Origin: Burkholderia dolosa
Lineage (GTDB): Bacteria; Pseudomonadota; Gammaproteobacteria; Burkholderiales; Burkholderiaceae
DNA: 64,000 nt
Direction: 5' to 3'
NCBI RefSeq assembly: GCF_902499135.1
Contig: NZ_CABVPR010000027.1
Span: 16,560 to 80,559, forward strand
Of this stretch, positions 27,869 through 36,681 are shown one piece after another. The notes beneath the pieces are model-generated. The model saw nothing but the letters and a program-made list of their open reading frames with translations. It made no database searches and was not told the DNA's origin. Each line of letters opens with the position of its first letter. The stretch's first letter is position 1. A program made the position numbers and the translations under genes.

Positions 27869-29110
27869 ATGCGGATTTCCAGCGCCCAGTTCTTCCAGAT
27901 GAACGTCGCGCAGATGAACGATCAGCAGGCGCAGCTCGCGCAGCTGTATCAGCAGATCTCGAGCGGCGTGAGCCTGCAGACGCCGGCCGACAATCCGGTC
28001 GGCGCCGCGCAGGCCGTGCAGCTGTCGATGACGTCGGCGACGCTGTCGCAGTACGCGACCAACCAGAATGCGGCGCTCACGTCGCTGCAGGCCGAGGATC
28101 AGGCGCTGCAGAGCGTGAGCAGCGTGCTGACGAGCGTGCAGACGCTGGTGGTGCGCGCGGGCGACGGTTCGCTGTCCGACAGCGACCGCTCGGCGCTCGC
28201 GACGCAGCTGCAGGGCTACCGCGACCAGCTGATGACGCTCGGCAACTCGAACGACGGCGCCGGCAACTACCTGTTCGCCGGGCTGAACAACTCGACGGCG
28301 CCGTTTACGACGAGCGCGAACGGCAGCGTCAGCTACATCGGCGATTCGGGCACGCGCAACGTGCAGATCTCGGATACGAGCACCGTGTCGCAGGGCGACA
28401 CGGGCGCGGCCGTGTTCATGTCGGTACCGTCGCTCGGCAGCGCGCCGGTGCCGGCGGCCGGCGCGGCGAACACGGGTACCGGCACGATCGGCGCGGTCAC
28501 GGTGACGACGCCGTCGGTCGCGACGAACGCGCACCAGTTCACGATCACGTTCGGCGGCACGCCCGCCGCGCCGACCTACACGGTTACCGACAACTCGGCG
28601 ACGCCGCCGACCACGACGCCCGCGCAGGCCTACACGGCCGGCTCCGCGATCGCGCTCGGCAGCGGGATGACGGTCGCGGTGTCGGGCACGCCGGCGGCCG
28701 GCGACACGTTCTCCGTCGCGCCGGGTCCGCAGGCGAGTGGCGGCGCGGACGTGTTCTCGACGCTCGACTCGATGATCGCCGCGCTGAAGACGCCGGTGAC
28801 CGCGAATCCGGTCGCGTCCGCCGCGCTGACGAACGCGCTGATGACCGGCTCGACGAAGCTCGGCAACACGATGCGCAACGTGACGACGATCCAGGCGTCG
28901 GTCGGCGGCCGCGAGCAGGAAGTGAAGGCGATGCAGGCGGTCAACCAGACCAACTCGCTGCAGACCACCAGCAACCTGACCGACCTCACCAGCACGAACA
29001 TGGTCTCGACGATCAGCCAGTACCTGCAGGTGCAGAACGCGCTGACGGGTGCACAGAAGGCGTACGTGCAGCTGCAGAACCTGTCGCTGTTCCAGTACAT
29101 CAACCCGTAA
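27869..29110 (+). CDS. flgL: Flagellar hook-associated protein 3 FlgL
   Basis: Second junction protein, 413 aa. The N-terminus MRISSAQFFQMNVAQMNDQQ and SSGVSLQTPADNPVGAAQAV is the flagellin-like region of FlgL; the C-terminus ENALTGAQKAYVQLQ-like helix (QVQNALTGAQKAYVQLQNLS) closes the coiled coil. A variable insert lies at about 180-290. The frame extends far upstream through flgK as a shadow; the ATG at 27869 follows GGGGATAGAAG. Confidence 0.95.
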   Translation: MRISSAQFFQMNVAQMNDQQAQLAQLYQQISSGVSLQTPADNPVGAAQAVQLSMTSATLSQYATNQNAALTSLQAEDQALQSVSSVLTSVQTLVVRAGDGSLSDSDRSALATQLQGYRDQLMTLGNSNDGAGNYLFAGLNNSTAPFTTSANGSVSYIGDSGTRNVQISDTSTVSQGDTGAAVFMSVPSLGSAPVPAAGAANTGTGTIGAVTVTTPSVATNAHQFTITFGGTPAAPTYTVTDNSATPPTTTPAQAYTAGSAIALGSGMTVAVSGTPAAGDTFSVAPGPQASGGADVFSTLDSMIAALKTPVTANPVASAALTNALMTGSTKLGNTMRNVTTIQASVGGREQEVKAMQAVNQTNSLQTTSNLTDLTSTNMVSTISQYLQVQNALTGAQKAYVQLQNLSLFQYINP

Positions 29111-29404
29111 CGGCCGGGTCCGGCGTGTACGCGGCGCCGACGCGACGTGAGCGTTCGCTTGCATCGCGCGGCGCCGCGGTCGGTTCGGACGGGGCCGGCG
29201 GTTGCGGCGCGGCATGCAGCCCGCAACCCGTAGCTCCTGGCTCCCCACGCCGCACGCAATGCCGGGACGGCCGCGCGCGGCGGTCTTCATCGCGGCGCCG
29301 CAGCGCGCCCGCGCTTGCCAGCCCCATTTCCGCTCCGTAAACTCGCGCCAGTTTGCAGGCCGGCGCACCCTCTGCCGCCGGCGACCGACAGGAGCCCTTT
29401 CCCC

Positions 29405-30712
29405 ATGTCCGATTCCTACTTCCCGCGCTGGCGGGTGCAACCGGCCGGCGCGGCATCGCGCGTAGTCGGCCCCGACGAGCGCCTGCCGTGGCCGCAGATG
29501 ATCGCGATGGGCGTGCAGCACGTGGTCGCGATGTTCGGCTCGACCGTGCTCGCGCCGCTGCTGATGGGCTTCGATCCGAACCTGTGCATCTTCATGTCCG
29601 GCATCGGCACGCTGCTGTTCTTCGCGCTGGTCGGCGGCCGCGTGCCGAGCTACCTCGGCTCGAGCTTCGCGTTCATCGGCCTCGTGATCGCGGTGACCGG
29701 CTACGGCGGCAGCGGCCCGAATCCGAACATCCCGGTCGCGCTCGGCGGGATCGTCGCGTGCGGCGTCGTGTACGTCGCGCTCGGCGCCCTCGTATCGGCG
29801 ATCGGCACGCGCTGGATCGAGACGCTGATGCCGCCCGTCGTCACCGGCGCAGTGGTCGCGGTGATCGGGCTGAACCTCGCGCCGATCGCGGTGAAGGGCG
29901 TGTCGGCGTCGACGTTCGATTCGGCGATGGCGCTCGTCACCGTGCTGTGCGTGGGCGGCGTCGCGGTGTTCGCGCGCGGGACGATGCAGCGGCTGCTGAT
30001 CCTCGTCGGCCTCGCGATCGCGTATGCGATCTATGCGGTCGCGACGAACGGGCTCGGGCTCGGCAAGCCGATCGACTTCGCGATCGTCGCGCATGCCGCG
30101 TGGTTCGGCGTGCCGACGTTCCGCACACCGGTGTTCGATCCGCACGCGATGCTGATGCTCGCGCCGGTCGCCGTGATCCTGGTCGCGGAGAACCTCGGCC
30201 ACATCAAGGCGGTCAGCGCGATGACGGGCCACAACCTCGACCGCTACGTCGGCCGCGCGTTCATCGGCGACGGGCTCGCGACGATCGTGTCCGGCGGCGT
30301 CGGCGGCACCGGCGTCACGACCTATGCGGAAAACATCGGCGTGATGGCCGTCACGCGGATCTACTCGACGCTCGTGTTCGTGGTCGCCGCGCTGATCGCG
30401 ATCGCGCTCGGCTTCTCGCCGAAGTTCGGCGCGGTGATCCAGACGATTCCCGGCCCCGTGCTCGGCGGCGTGTCGATCGTCGTGTTCGGGCTGATCGCGG
30501 TCACGGGCGCGCGGATCTGGGTCGTCAACAAGGTCGACTTCTCGGACAACCGCAACCTGATCGTCGCGGCCGTCACGCTGGTGCTCGGCGCCGGCGACTT
30601 CTCGCTGAAGATCGGCGGCTTCGGGCTCGGCGGGATCGGCACCGCGACGTTCGGCGCAATCCTGCTGTACGCGATCCTGCGCAAGGAAAAGGAGCCGGGG
30701 CCGGTCGTCTGA
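29405..30712 (+). CDS. rutG: RutG-type pyrimidine (uracil) permease
   Basis: Inner-membrane nucleobase:cation symporter-2 transporter, 435 aa with about 12-14 hydrophobic segments. Segments such as DERLPWPQMIAMGVQHVVAM, SGIGTLLFFALVGGRVPSYL, GTRWIETLMPPVVTGAVV and VAENLGHIKAVSAMTG closely resemble E. coli RutG as I recall it, more than UraA. The start at 29405 (MSDSYFPRW) is the one that matches. No other rut gene is near, so it works as a stand-alone pyrimidine importer here; substrate is inference from family. Confidence 0.88.
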   Translation: MSDSYFPRWRVQPAGAASRVVGPDERLPWPQMIAMGVQHVVAMFGSTVLAPLLMGFDPNLCIFMSGIGTLLFFALVGGRVPSYLGSSFAFIGLVIAVTGYGGSGPNPNIPVALGGIVACGVVYVALGALVSAIGTRWIETLMPPVVTGAVVAVIGLNLAPIAVKGVSASTFDSAMALVTVLCVGGVAVFARGTMQRLLILVGLAIAYAIYAVATNGLGLGKPIDFAIVAHAAWFGVPTFRTPVFDPHAMLMLAPVAVILVAENLGHIKAVSAMTGHNLDRYVGRAFIGDGLATIVSGGVGGTGVTTYAENIGVMAVTRIYSTLVFVVAALIAIALGFSPKFGAVIQTIPGPVLGGVSIVVFGLIAVTGARIWVVNKVDFSDNRNLIVAAVTLVLGAGDFSLKIGGFGLGGIGTATFGAILLYAILRKEKEPGPVV

Positions 30713-30776
30713 CCGAACGGCGGGCGGTGTGGCAGCGCCAGGCAGTGACGGCGGCGCGTTGTCCGCCGCGTCCGCC

Positions 30777-30856
30777 GCCACATCGCCACATCGCCACATC
30801 GCCGCACCGCCGCACCGCCACATCGCCGCACCGCCGCACCGCCGCACCGCCGCGTC
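30777..30856. repeat. 8-bp tandem repeat array
   Basis: Ten consecutive 8-bp units of two alternating forms, GCCACATC and GCCGCACC (the last degenerate). They fill the intergenic space between the rutG stop and the convergent lysR-type stop. This is a probable variable-number tandem repeat, non-coding. Confidence 0.9.
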
Positions 30857-30861
30857 TACCC

Positions 30862-30888
30862 CGTTCACCTCGTTCACCGCGTTCACCG
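30862..30888. repeat. 9-bp tandem repeat (3 copies)
   Basis: Three copies of CGTTCACCG (first ends in T) directly after the 8-bp array and ending 6 bp before the regulator stop codon. The two repeat types adjoin each other. Confidence 0.85.
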
Positions 30889-30893
30889 CCGCA

Positions 30894-31778
30894 TCACGCG
30901 CCGGTGTTCGCCTGCGCCTGCAGCCACGCGCAGAACTGCGCGACCAGCGGATCGTCGGCCGGCGCGTGCCGCGTGATCCACCAGTAGCTGCGCGTCGCGA
31001 TGCGCGGCCCGTCCAGCGGCATCACGAGCCGGCCGCTCGCGAGTTCGTCGTCGATCAGCGGCAGCGGGCCGAGCGCGACGCCCAGGCCGTCGACGGCCGC
31101 CTGCAGCGCGAGATAGAAGTGGTCGAACGACTGCCGCTTGCGCGCCTTCATCGTCACGCCGGCCGCCGCGAACCAGTCGCGCCAGCCTTCCGGCCGCGTA
31201 TCCGAATGCAGCAGCACATGCCGCGCGAGATCGTCCGCGCGCGTGATCGGCGCACGCCTGAGCAGCGCGGGGCTGCACACCGGAATCACGCTTTCGTCGA
31301 GAAAGTGGCCGCTCGTGCCGTTCGGCCAGTGGCCGGGGCCGCGGCGGATCGCGACGTCGAAGCCGTCCAGCGCGTCGAGCGGCGCGTTCGACGTCGACAG
31401 CTTCAGCTCGACGTTCGGCACGTCGCGCTGAAACCGCGACAGACGCGGCAGCAGCCATTTCATCGCGAAGGTCGGCAGCGCGTTGATGCGCAGCACGCGC
31501 GCGGCGCCCGTGTTGCGTAGCTGCTCGGTCGCGAGCGCGATGCTGTCGAACGCGGCGCGCACCGTGTCCAGATAGCGGCGGCCTTCGTCGGTGAGCTTCA
31601 CGCGCTTGCCGTAACGGTGGAACACCGGCTTGCCGAGCCACGCCTCGAAGCCGGCGATCTGCCGGCTGATGGCACCATGAGTCACATGCAGCTCGTCGCC
31701 TGCGGCGCTGAAGCTTTCATGTCGTGCCGCGGCTTCAAAGGCCCGAAGCGCGGAAAAGGGCGGGAGATCGCGAGCCAT
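30894..31778 (-). CDS. LysR family transcriptional regulator, GcvA type
   Basis: Typical LysR regulator of 294 aa. The N-terminal winged helix-turn-helix reads PPFSALRAFEAAARHESFSA then ELHVTHGAISRQIAGFEAWL, which is characteristic of the GcvA subgroup. A helical linker and a periplasmic-binding-like effector domain follow. It diverges from the chromate transporter pair, and a perfect dyad (31780-31800) lies next to its start codon. This makes control of the transporter pair likely, although GcvA-type regulators often act elsewhere. Confidence 0.9.
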   Translation of the reverse strand: MARDLPPFSALRAFEAAARHESFSAAGDELHVTHGAISRQIAGFEAWLGKPVFHRYGKRVKLTDEGRRYLDTVRAAFDSIALATEQLRNTGAARVLRINALPTFAMKWLLPRLSRFQRDVPNVELKLSTSNAPLDALDGFDVAIRRGPGHWPNGTSGHFLDESVIPVCSPALLRRAPITRADDLARHVLLHSDTRPEGWRDWFAAAGVTMKARKRQSFDHFYLALQAAVDGLGVALGPLPLIDDELASGRLVMPLDGPRIATRSYWWITRHAPADDPLVAQFCAWLQAQANTGA

Positions 31779-31779
31779 G

Positions 31780-31800
31780 CTTGTGATTCTAGATCACAAG
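31780..31800. promoter_or_regulatory. Perfect dyad, probable LysR-type operator
   Basis: CTTGTGAT, 5 bp, ATCACAAG. It ends one base from the regulator's start codon and lies about 75 bp upstream of the first chromate transporter gene. It fits the T-N11-A LysR box idea and suggests tight autorepression together with control of the divergent genes. Confidence 0.65.
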
Positions 31801-31874
31801 AGGGCGCCGATAAAATCGTTTTGCGGCGATGCCGGACGGCGGTAATCTCGGCAGACCATTCGATGAGGGATCCC

Positions 31875-32483
31875 ATGCAATCCATGTCCGCGCCGCCTGC
31901 CGGTTCGCCGCGCAACGTCGGCCTCGCCGCGCTGTTCGTTGGCTTCCTGTCGCTCGGGCTGATGTCGTTCGGCGGTGCGCTGCCGTTCGCGCGGCGCACG
32001 ATCGTCGACGAGCGCAAGTGGCTGTCTGCCGACGAATTCACCGATCTGCTCGGGCTGTGCCAGTTTCTGCCGGGCGGCAACGTGATCAACCTGTCGGTCG
32101 CGGTCGGCATGCGCTTTCGCGGCGTCGCCGGTGCGCTGGCCGGCATTCTCGGGCTGATCGCGGGCCCAACGCTCGTCGTCGTCGGCCTCGGCGTGCTGTA
32201 TGCGAAGACGCAGGACGACCCGCGCGTGCAGCATCTGTTCGCCGGGCTCGCGGCGGCTGCGGCCGGGCTGCTCGCCGCGATGGCCGTGAAGGTCGCGAAG
32301 CCGCTGCGGCACGCGCGTGCGGCGGCCGGCATCGCGGCGCTCGCGTTCGTCGCGATCGCGGTGCTGCGCATTCCGCTGCTGACGACGATGCTCGTGCTGA
32401 CGCCGGTCAGCATCTGGCTCGCGTCGCGACGCCGCGACGTACGCACGTCGCCGGCGGCCGCACGCGACGGAGGTCGGCCGTGA
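31875..32483 (+). CDS. chrA: Chromate transporter, short-chain CHR subunit 1
   Basis: Half-size CHR-family membrane protein, 202 aa, about 6 hydrophobic segments. The family motifs GLMSFGGALPFARRTIVDER and FLPGGNVINLSVAVGMRFRG are clear. The start at 31875 is chosen because GAGGGA lies 4 bases upstream; an ATG at 31863 adds four residues. It overlaps the second half-transporter by 4 bp (GTGA); short CHR proteins act in such pairs to export chromate or a related oxyanion. The substrate is inferred. Confidence 0.87.
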   Translation: MQSMSAPPAGSPRNVGLAALFVGFLSLGLMSFGGALPFARRTIVDERKWLSADEFTDLLGLCQFLPGGNVINLSVAVGMRFRGVAGALAGILGLIAGPTLVVVGLGVLYAKTQDDPRVQHLFAGLAAAAAGLLAAMAVKVAKPLRHARAAAGIAALAFVAIAVLRIPLLTTMLVLTPVSIWLASRRRDVRTSPAAARDGGRP

Positions 32484-33007
32484 ACGACACGCTGATCGCG
32501 CTCGGGACGATCTTCAGCCAGCTGTCGCTGCTCGCATTCGGCGGCGGCAACACGATCCTGCCGGAGATGCAGCGGCAGGTGGTCGACGTCCATCACTGGA
32601 TGAGCGCGCACGAGTTCAGCGCACTGTTCGCGCTCGCGCAGGCGGCGCCCGGACCGAACATGATGATCGTGTCGCTGGTCGGCTGGCACGTGGCCGGCTG
32701 GCCCGGGTTGCTGGTCGCGTCGCTCGCGAAGTTCGGGCCGTCGTCGGTCGTCACGGTGCTCGCGTTGCACGCATGGGAGCGCTTTCGCGATCGGCCGTGG
32801 CGGCGCTACGTGCAGCAGGGGATGATGCCGGTGACGGCCGGGCTCGTCGCGGCGAGCGCCGTGCTGATCGCGCACGCGTCGAACCATACGGCGATCCAGT
32901 GGGGCATCACGGCTGCGTGCGCGGTGCTCGCGTACCGCACGCGCATCCATCCGCTGTGGCTGCTCGCCGGCGGCGCGCTGCTCGGGCTCACCGGCATCGG
33001 CCAGTGA
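32480..33007 (+). CDS. Chromate transporter, short-chain CHR subunit 2
   Basis: Second half-size CHR protein, 175 aa. It shows LSLLAFGGGNTILPEMQRQV and LAQAAPGPNMMIVSLVGWHV, the equivalent of the FGG and PGP motifs of CHR domains. The start is a GTG at 32480 with GGAGG 7 bases upstream, overlapping the stop of subunit 1, so the two are made in a coupled manner and probably form an antiparallel heterodimer. Confidence 0.86.
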   Translation: MNDTLIALGTIFSQLSLLAFGGGNTILPEMQRQVVDVHHWMSAHEFSALFALAQAAPGPNMMIVSLVGWHVAGWPGLLVASLAKFGPSSVVTVLALHAWERFRDRPWRRYVQQGMMPVTAGLVAASAVLIAHASNHTAIQWGITAACAVLAYRTRIHPLWLLAGGALLGLTGIGQ

Positions 33008-33031
33008 GCGCGCGCGGACGCGGAAGCCGCG

Positions 33032-33370
33032 CTACTGCGACGCCGGGCGGTCGCCGTTCACGACGCCGAGCAGCCGGCCGCGTTCGCTGCCGACGTCGTC
33101 CGCCGCGGCCGGCCAGTCGATCACGTAGCCGGCTTCGAGCGCGTCGCGCATGATCGTTCCGTAGTCGGCCTTCGCAAGCCGGCCGCCGCGCAATGCGTCG
33201 GCGACTTCGCGCTTCAGCTTCGGCGTGAACGACGGATACGCGGCCGCGAGCGCCGCGTACTGACGCGCGTCGATCTCGCCCGACTCGCGGTTGAGCGCCC
33301 ACCCGGCCACCAGCACGATCGCGACGAACGGGATGGCGGTGTAGCGCAGGAAGAACTTCGCTGGCGTCAT
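33032..33370 (-). CDS. Small membrane-anchored hypothetical protein
   Basis: Unrecognised protein of 112 aa. One hydrophobic segment near residues 10-25 (TAIPFVAIVLVAGWAL) is followed by a soluble, presumably periplasmic part with mixed charge. The codon pattern is like its neighbours. It is convergent with the chromate transporter pair and divergent from the DUF1275 gene. No function can be assigned. Confidence 0.65.
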   Translation of the reverse strand: MTPAKFFLRYTAIPFVAIVLVAGWALNRESGEIDARQYAALAAAYPSFTPKLKREVADALRGGRLAKADYGTIMRDALEAGYVIDWPAAADDVGSERGRLLGVVNGDRPASQ

Positions 33371-33664
33371 TCGATGCTCGGTGAAAAGGGCGCACGGCCG
33401 GCGACGCGAAACGGCGCCGGTATACTCGGCCGGATCTTCGGTGGCGAAGGCCGCGGCAACGCCGTGTCGCGAAACGCGCGACGCCGCGCTTTCCGGCCGG
33501 CCGCGATGCGCGTCGCGTACGCGCGCCGACGCCGCGCATTATAGGGGCGCCGCCGGCGGACATGCGCCGCCGGCGGCGCCGGGGCCACGCGGCGCACGCC
33601 GCGACGGCCGAACTCCGCGCGGGCCGCTCGATGCGGCCGGCCCGCGCATCACAGGGGAGGATCG

Positions 33665-34432
33665 ATGGATCTCGACGGCGCGAGCCGCAACCTGACCGTC
33701 GCCGCGCTGCTGACGCTGTCCGGCGGCTATCTCGACGCGTATACGTACGTCGGCCACGGCCACGTATTCGCGAATACGATGACCGGCAACGTCGCATTGC
33801 TCGGCATCAATCTGTCGGCCGGCGACTGGGTCGCTGCGCTGCATCACGTGCCGCCGCTCGTCGGCTTCGTGATCGCGGTGTTCGTCGCGCACGTGCTCGG
33901 TCTGGCCGCGCAGCGCGGCTGGGTGCGGCATACCGCGTTCGTGAGCCTGATCGTCGAGATCGCGTTTCTCGGCGTGGCGGCGGCCGGCGCCGTCGGCGCG
34001 TCGAGCGCGTGGCTGATTCCGGGCATCTCGTTCGTCGCGACGCTGCAGACGCTGTCGTTCACGCATGTGGAGGAGCTGTCGTACACGTCGGTGATGACGA
34101 CCGGCAATCTGCGGCGCGCCGCGCAGAAGCTGTTCGTCGGACTGATTCCGCGTTACGACGCGCCCGCGCTGCACGACTCGGCGCTGCTCGCGACGATCAG
34201 CTTCTGCTTTCTCGCCGGTGCGGTGATCGGCGGCTTCGCGACGCGCATCGCGCCGCAGATCGCGTTGTGGGGCGCCGTGCTGCTGCTCGCGCTCGCGTTT
34301 GCCGAAATCGTGCGGCGCGCGCGGGGCGCCGGCGGCAACATTGGCACCGGCGGTATTACCAGCAACAGCGGCAGTGCCAACAGCGCCAACAGCCCCAACA
34401 CCACCGCCGCCGACGCTTCGCGGCCGGCCTGA
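33665..34432 (+). CDS. YoaK/DUF1275 family membrane protein
   Basis: Inner-membrane protein of 255 aa with about six hydrophobic helices. Family hallmarks are LTLSGGYLDAYTYVGHGHVF, NTMTGNVALLGINL and TSVMTTGNLRRAAQ. Its function is unknown in most bacteria. The C-terminal 25 residues (GNIGTGGITSNSGSANSANS onward) are low-complexity Ser/Asn/Thr, unlike the family core, and are probably a recent repeat-driven extension. GGGAGG precedes the ATG. Confidence 0.85.
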   Translation: MDLDGASRNLTVAALLTLSGGYLDAYTYVGHGHVFANTMTGNVALLGINLSAGDWVAALHHVPPLVGFVIAVFVAHVLGLAAQRGWVRHTAFVSLIVEIAFLGVAAAGAVGASSAWLIPGISFVATLQTLSFTHVEELSYTSVMTTGNLRRAAQKLFVGLIPRYDAPALHDSALLATISFCFLAGAVIGGFATRIAPQIALWGAVLLLALAFAEIVRRARGAGGNIGTGGITSNSGSANSANSPNTTAADASRPA

Positions 34433-34749
34433 CGGGCCGCTTCCGCTCGCCGCAGCCGCCGCCGCGCGCGTGCCGATCCGGTCCGTGCGCACGTCCCGAA
34501 CCCTTACGCCGCCGCCCATCGTTGCCGCACCGCGGCAAACCGCATCGCCCGCGCCGCACGCAAGCCCGGCGCGGCAAACGTTGCTCGCGGGCGACAATCG
34601 CGCGGCTCCCGCGCGTTTCAATTTCTTTCAGCGCGCGCACTGGTCTTATGATTCAGCCCACATCGCGCGCGCCAAGAGCGCGCGCGATCGCCACCCGGCT
34701 GCGCACGCGGCCGGCAATGAACGGAGACACCAACAAACAAGGAAAGCTC
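34433..34749 (+). other. Intergenic region upstream of porin gene
   Basis: This is a 317-bp stretch without a supported gene. A TATGAT at 34647-34652 is a fair -10 element but no good -35 accompanies it, so a porin promoter is only suggested. The rest shows nothing distinctive. Confidence 0.4.
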
Positions 34750-35871
34750 ATGAAGCAGACCATCCGGCTCGCAGCCATCGCAGGGGGCGCCGCCCTGGCC
34801 TTCGCCAGCCAGCACGCGGCGGCGCAAAGCTCGGTCACGCTGTGGGGCGTCGCCGACGTCAGCGTGCGGTACCTGACCAACGCGAACGCGAACAACGACG
34901 GCCTCCTGTCGATGACCAACGGCGCGATCACGAACAGCCGCTTCGGCATCTACGGCACCGAAGATCTCGGCGGCGGCCTGAAGGCGCTGTTCAACCTCGA
35001 AAGCGGCGTGAACCTGCAGAACGGCGCGTTCGCCGACAGCGGCCGCCTGTTCAACCGCGCCGCATATGTCGGCCTGCAGAGCCCGTACGGCACGGTCACG
35101 CTCGGCCGCCAGAGGACGCCGCTGTTCGACCTGCTCGCGGACACGTACGATCCGCTGACGGTCGGCAACTACCTCGAGAACGCGTGGCTGCCGGTCGCGC
35201 TCGGCGGCGGCCTGTATGCGGACAACCAGATCAAGTACACGGGCAAGTTCGCGGGCCTGACCGCGAAGGCGATGTACTCGACGGGCACGAACTACGAATC
35301 GACCGGCCCCGGCGGCTTCTCCGGCCAGATTCCGGGCTCGCTCGGCAAGGGCAACGCGTGGGGTGTGTCGCTGTCGTACGTGATGGGGCCGCTCAGCATC
35401 GCGGCCGGTGCGCAGCAGAACAGCGACAACTCCGCACGCAAGCAGACGATCTACCACGCGAACGTCGTCTATGCGTTCAGCAAGGCGAAGGTCTACGCGG
35501 GCTACCTGCGCTCGAAGGACGACACGGGCTTCGTCGACAGCCTGCTCGCGCAGCAGACGATTCCGGTCGCGAAGGGCACCGGCCGGATCGACGACGGTCC
35601 GTTCGCGGGCGTGAGCTGGCAGGTCAGCACGCCGCTGACGCTGACGGGCGCGTTCTACTACGACCACATGCGCAACGCGATGACCGCGAACGGCACGCTC
35701 GCGAGCGGCAACCGCTATGCGATCGTCGGCATCGCCGAGTACGCGTTGAGCAAGCGCACGGAGATCTACGGCACGATCGACTTCAACAAGACGAACGGCG
35801 CGGCGAACGTCGAGCTGCCGGGTCGCAGCAACCAGACCGGCATCGCGATCGGCCTGCGCAACATCTTCTGA
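34750..35871 (+). CDS. Gram-negative general porin (OpcP/Omp32 type)
   Basis: Outer-membrane trimeric porin, 373 aa. It has a signal peptide (cleavage near AAA-QS, residue 25), then QSSVTLWGVADVSVRYLTN and NSRFGIYGTEDLGGGLKALF, standard for betaproteobacterial porins, and the terminal GIAIGLRNIF with the C-terminal Phe that the Bam machinery recognises. The ATG at 34750 is preceded by AAGGAAAG; an upstream in-frame ATG at 34717 gives no better signal. Transcription ends at a strong terminator (35917-35946). Confidence 0.93.
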   Translation: MKQTIRLAAIAGGAALAFASQHAAAQSSVTLWGVADVSVRYLTNANANNDGLLSMTNGAITNSRFGIYGTEDLGGGLKALFNLESGVNLQNGAFADSGRLFNRAAYVGLQSPYGTVTLGRQRTPLFDLLADTYDPLTVGNYLENAWLPVALGGGLYADNQIKYTGKFAGLTAKAMYSTGTNYESTGPGGFSGQIPGSLGKGNAWGVSLSYVMGPLSIAAGAQQNSDNSARKQTIYHANVVYAFSKAKVYAGYLRSKDDTGFVDSLLAQQTIPVAKGTGRIDDGPFAGVSWQVSTPLTLTGAFYYDHMRNAMTANGTLASGNRYAIVGIAEYALSKRTEIYGTIDFNKTNGAANVELPGRSNQTGIAIGLRNIF

Positions 35872-35916
35872 CGAACGCCGGATCGCATGCGCCGGCGCTT
35901 CGCGCGGCGCGCATCG

Positions 35917-35946
35917 AAGAGGCTCCGCACGGAGCCTCTTTTTTTT
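35917..35946 (+). terminator. Rho-independent terminator of the porin gene
   Basis: AAGAGGCTCC, GCAC loop, GGAGCCTCTT, then six T. The 10-bp perfect stem begins 45 bp after the porin stop. Confidence 0.95.
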
Positions 35947-36211
35947 CGTCGGCCGACGCTCGCATGCGTGCGACGATTCGGCCTGCGCGTCGTCGCGAGC
36001 GACGGCGCGTCGTAAGCGATCGGTCGGCGTCCCCAAACATACTTTGACAGTGCGCGCACGGGCTTTCGGCTACGCTGCGTGCACTGTCGTCGCGTGCCGC
36101 AAGCGCGGCCGCGCCGGCGCGTAACTTCTGTATCCGGCGATGACAAACGCGGTCTGCCGGTTTTTTTCATGTGACGATGCTCGTCACGATTTTTCCGGGA
36201 AGGGGATGGCG

Positions 36212-36439
36212 ATGGGAATCCTGAACACCGTGGGTGAAATTGCCGGCGCCGTGGCGGCCGTCGAGGCAGCGGAGAAGGTCGATCCGGATGCGGGCCTGCT
36301 GACGAAGGCGGCTGCAGCCGTTGCGGGCTTCAAGGGCGCCGAGGCGCTCGAAGCACGGCTCGAGAAGAACGAAGGCCAGCCCGAACAGGCGGCCGACGAC
36401 ACGCAGGCGACCGACGGCGGCGACGCGTCGCAGGCATGA
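36212..36439 (+). CDS. Small hypothetical protein, Ala-rich
   Basis: Unrecognised protein of 75 aa (MGILNTVGEIAGAVAAVEAA start). The first half is a hydrophobic-to-amphipathic helix and the second half is acidic and disordered (EKNEGQPEQAADDTQATDGG). The ATG at 36212 has AGGGGA 5 bases upstream; an ATG at 36206 is too close to that site. It has its own terminator downstream (36562-36592). Confidence 0.6.
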   Translation: MGILNTVGEIAGAVAAVEAAEKVDPDAGLLTKAAAAVAGFKGAEALEARLEKNEGQPEQAADDTQATDGGDASQA

Positions 36440-36561
36440 GCATGGCGGCCGGCCCGGCCGCGCGTGCGCTTCGCGCGCGACGGCGGGCCGGTGCCGCGCG
36501 GCCGGCAGGCCGGGCATGCGCTCGATCGGTGACGCATGACCGAACCGGCGGCCGGTTTGAT

Positions 36562-36592
36562 CGGCGAGAGGCGACGTCTCTCGCCGTTTTTT
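36562..36592 (+). terminator. Rho-independent terminator
   Basis: CGGCGAGAG, a 7-nt loop, CTCTCGCCG, then six T. It ends the transcript of the small gene at 36212-36439 and insulates gor. Confidence 0.9.
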
Positions 36593-36681
36593 ATCGTGCG
36601 TGCGCGGCATCGCGCGACGCGCCGCACGAATTCCCGAATCTTGCTATCGTGCCGTCATCCGAATTGCGATGAGGGCATCCG

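Noticed and set aside
27773-30886. A 1037-codon minus-strand frame opposite flgL and rutG
   Set aside because: Same reason: it is antisense to identified genes, extremely rich in Arg, His and Asp, and has no ribosome site.
30777-30888. CRISPR-like repeats
   Set aside because: Units are 8-9 bp and contiguous without unique spacers; this is a simple tandem repeat.
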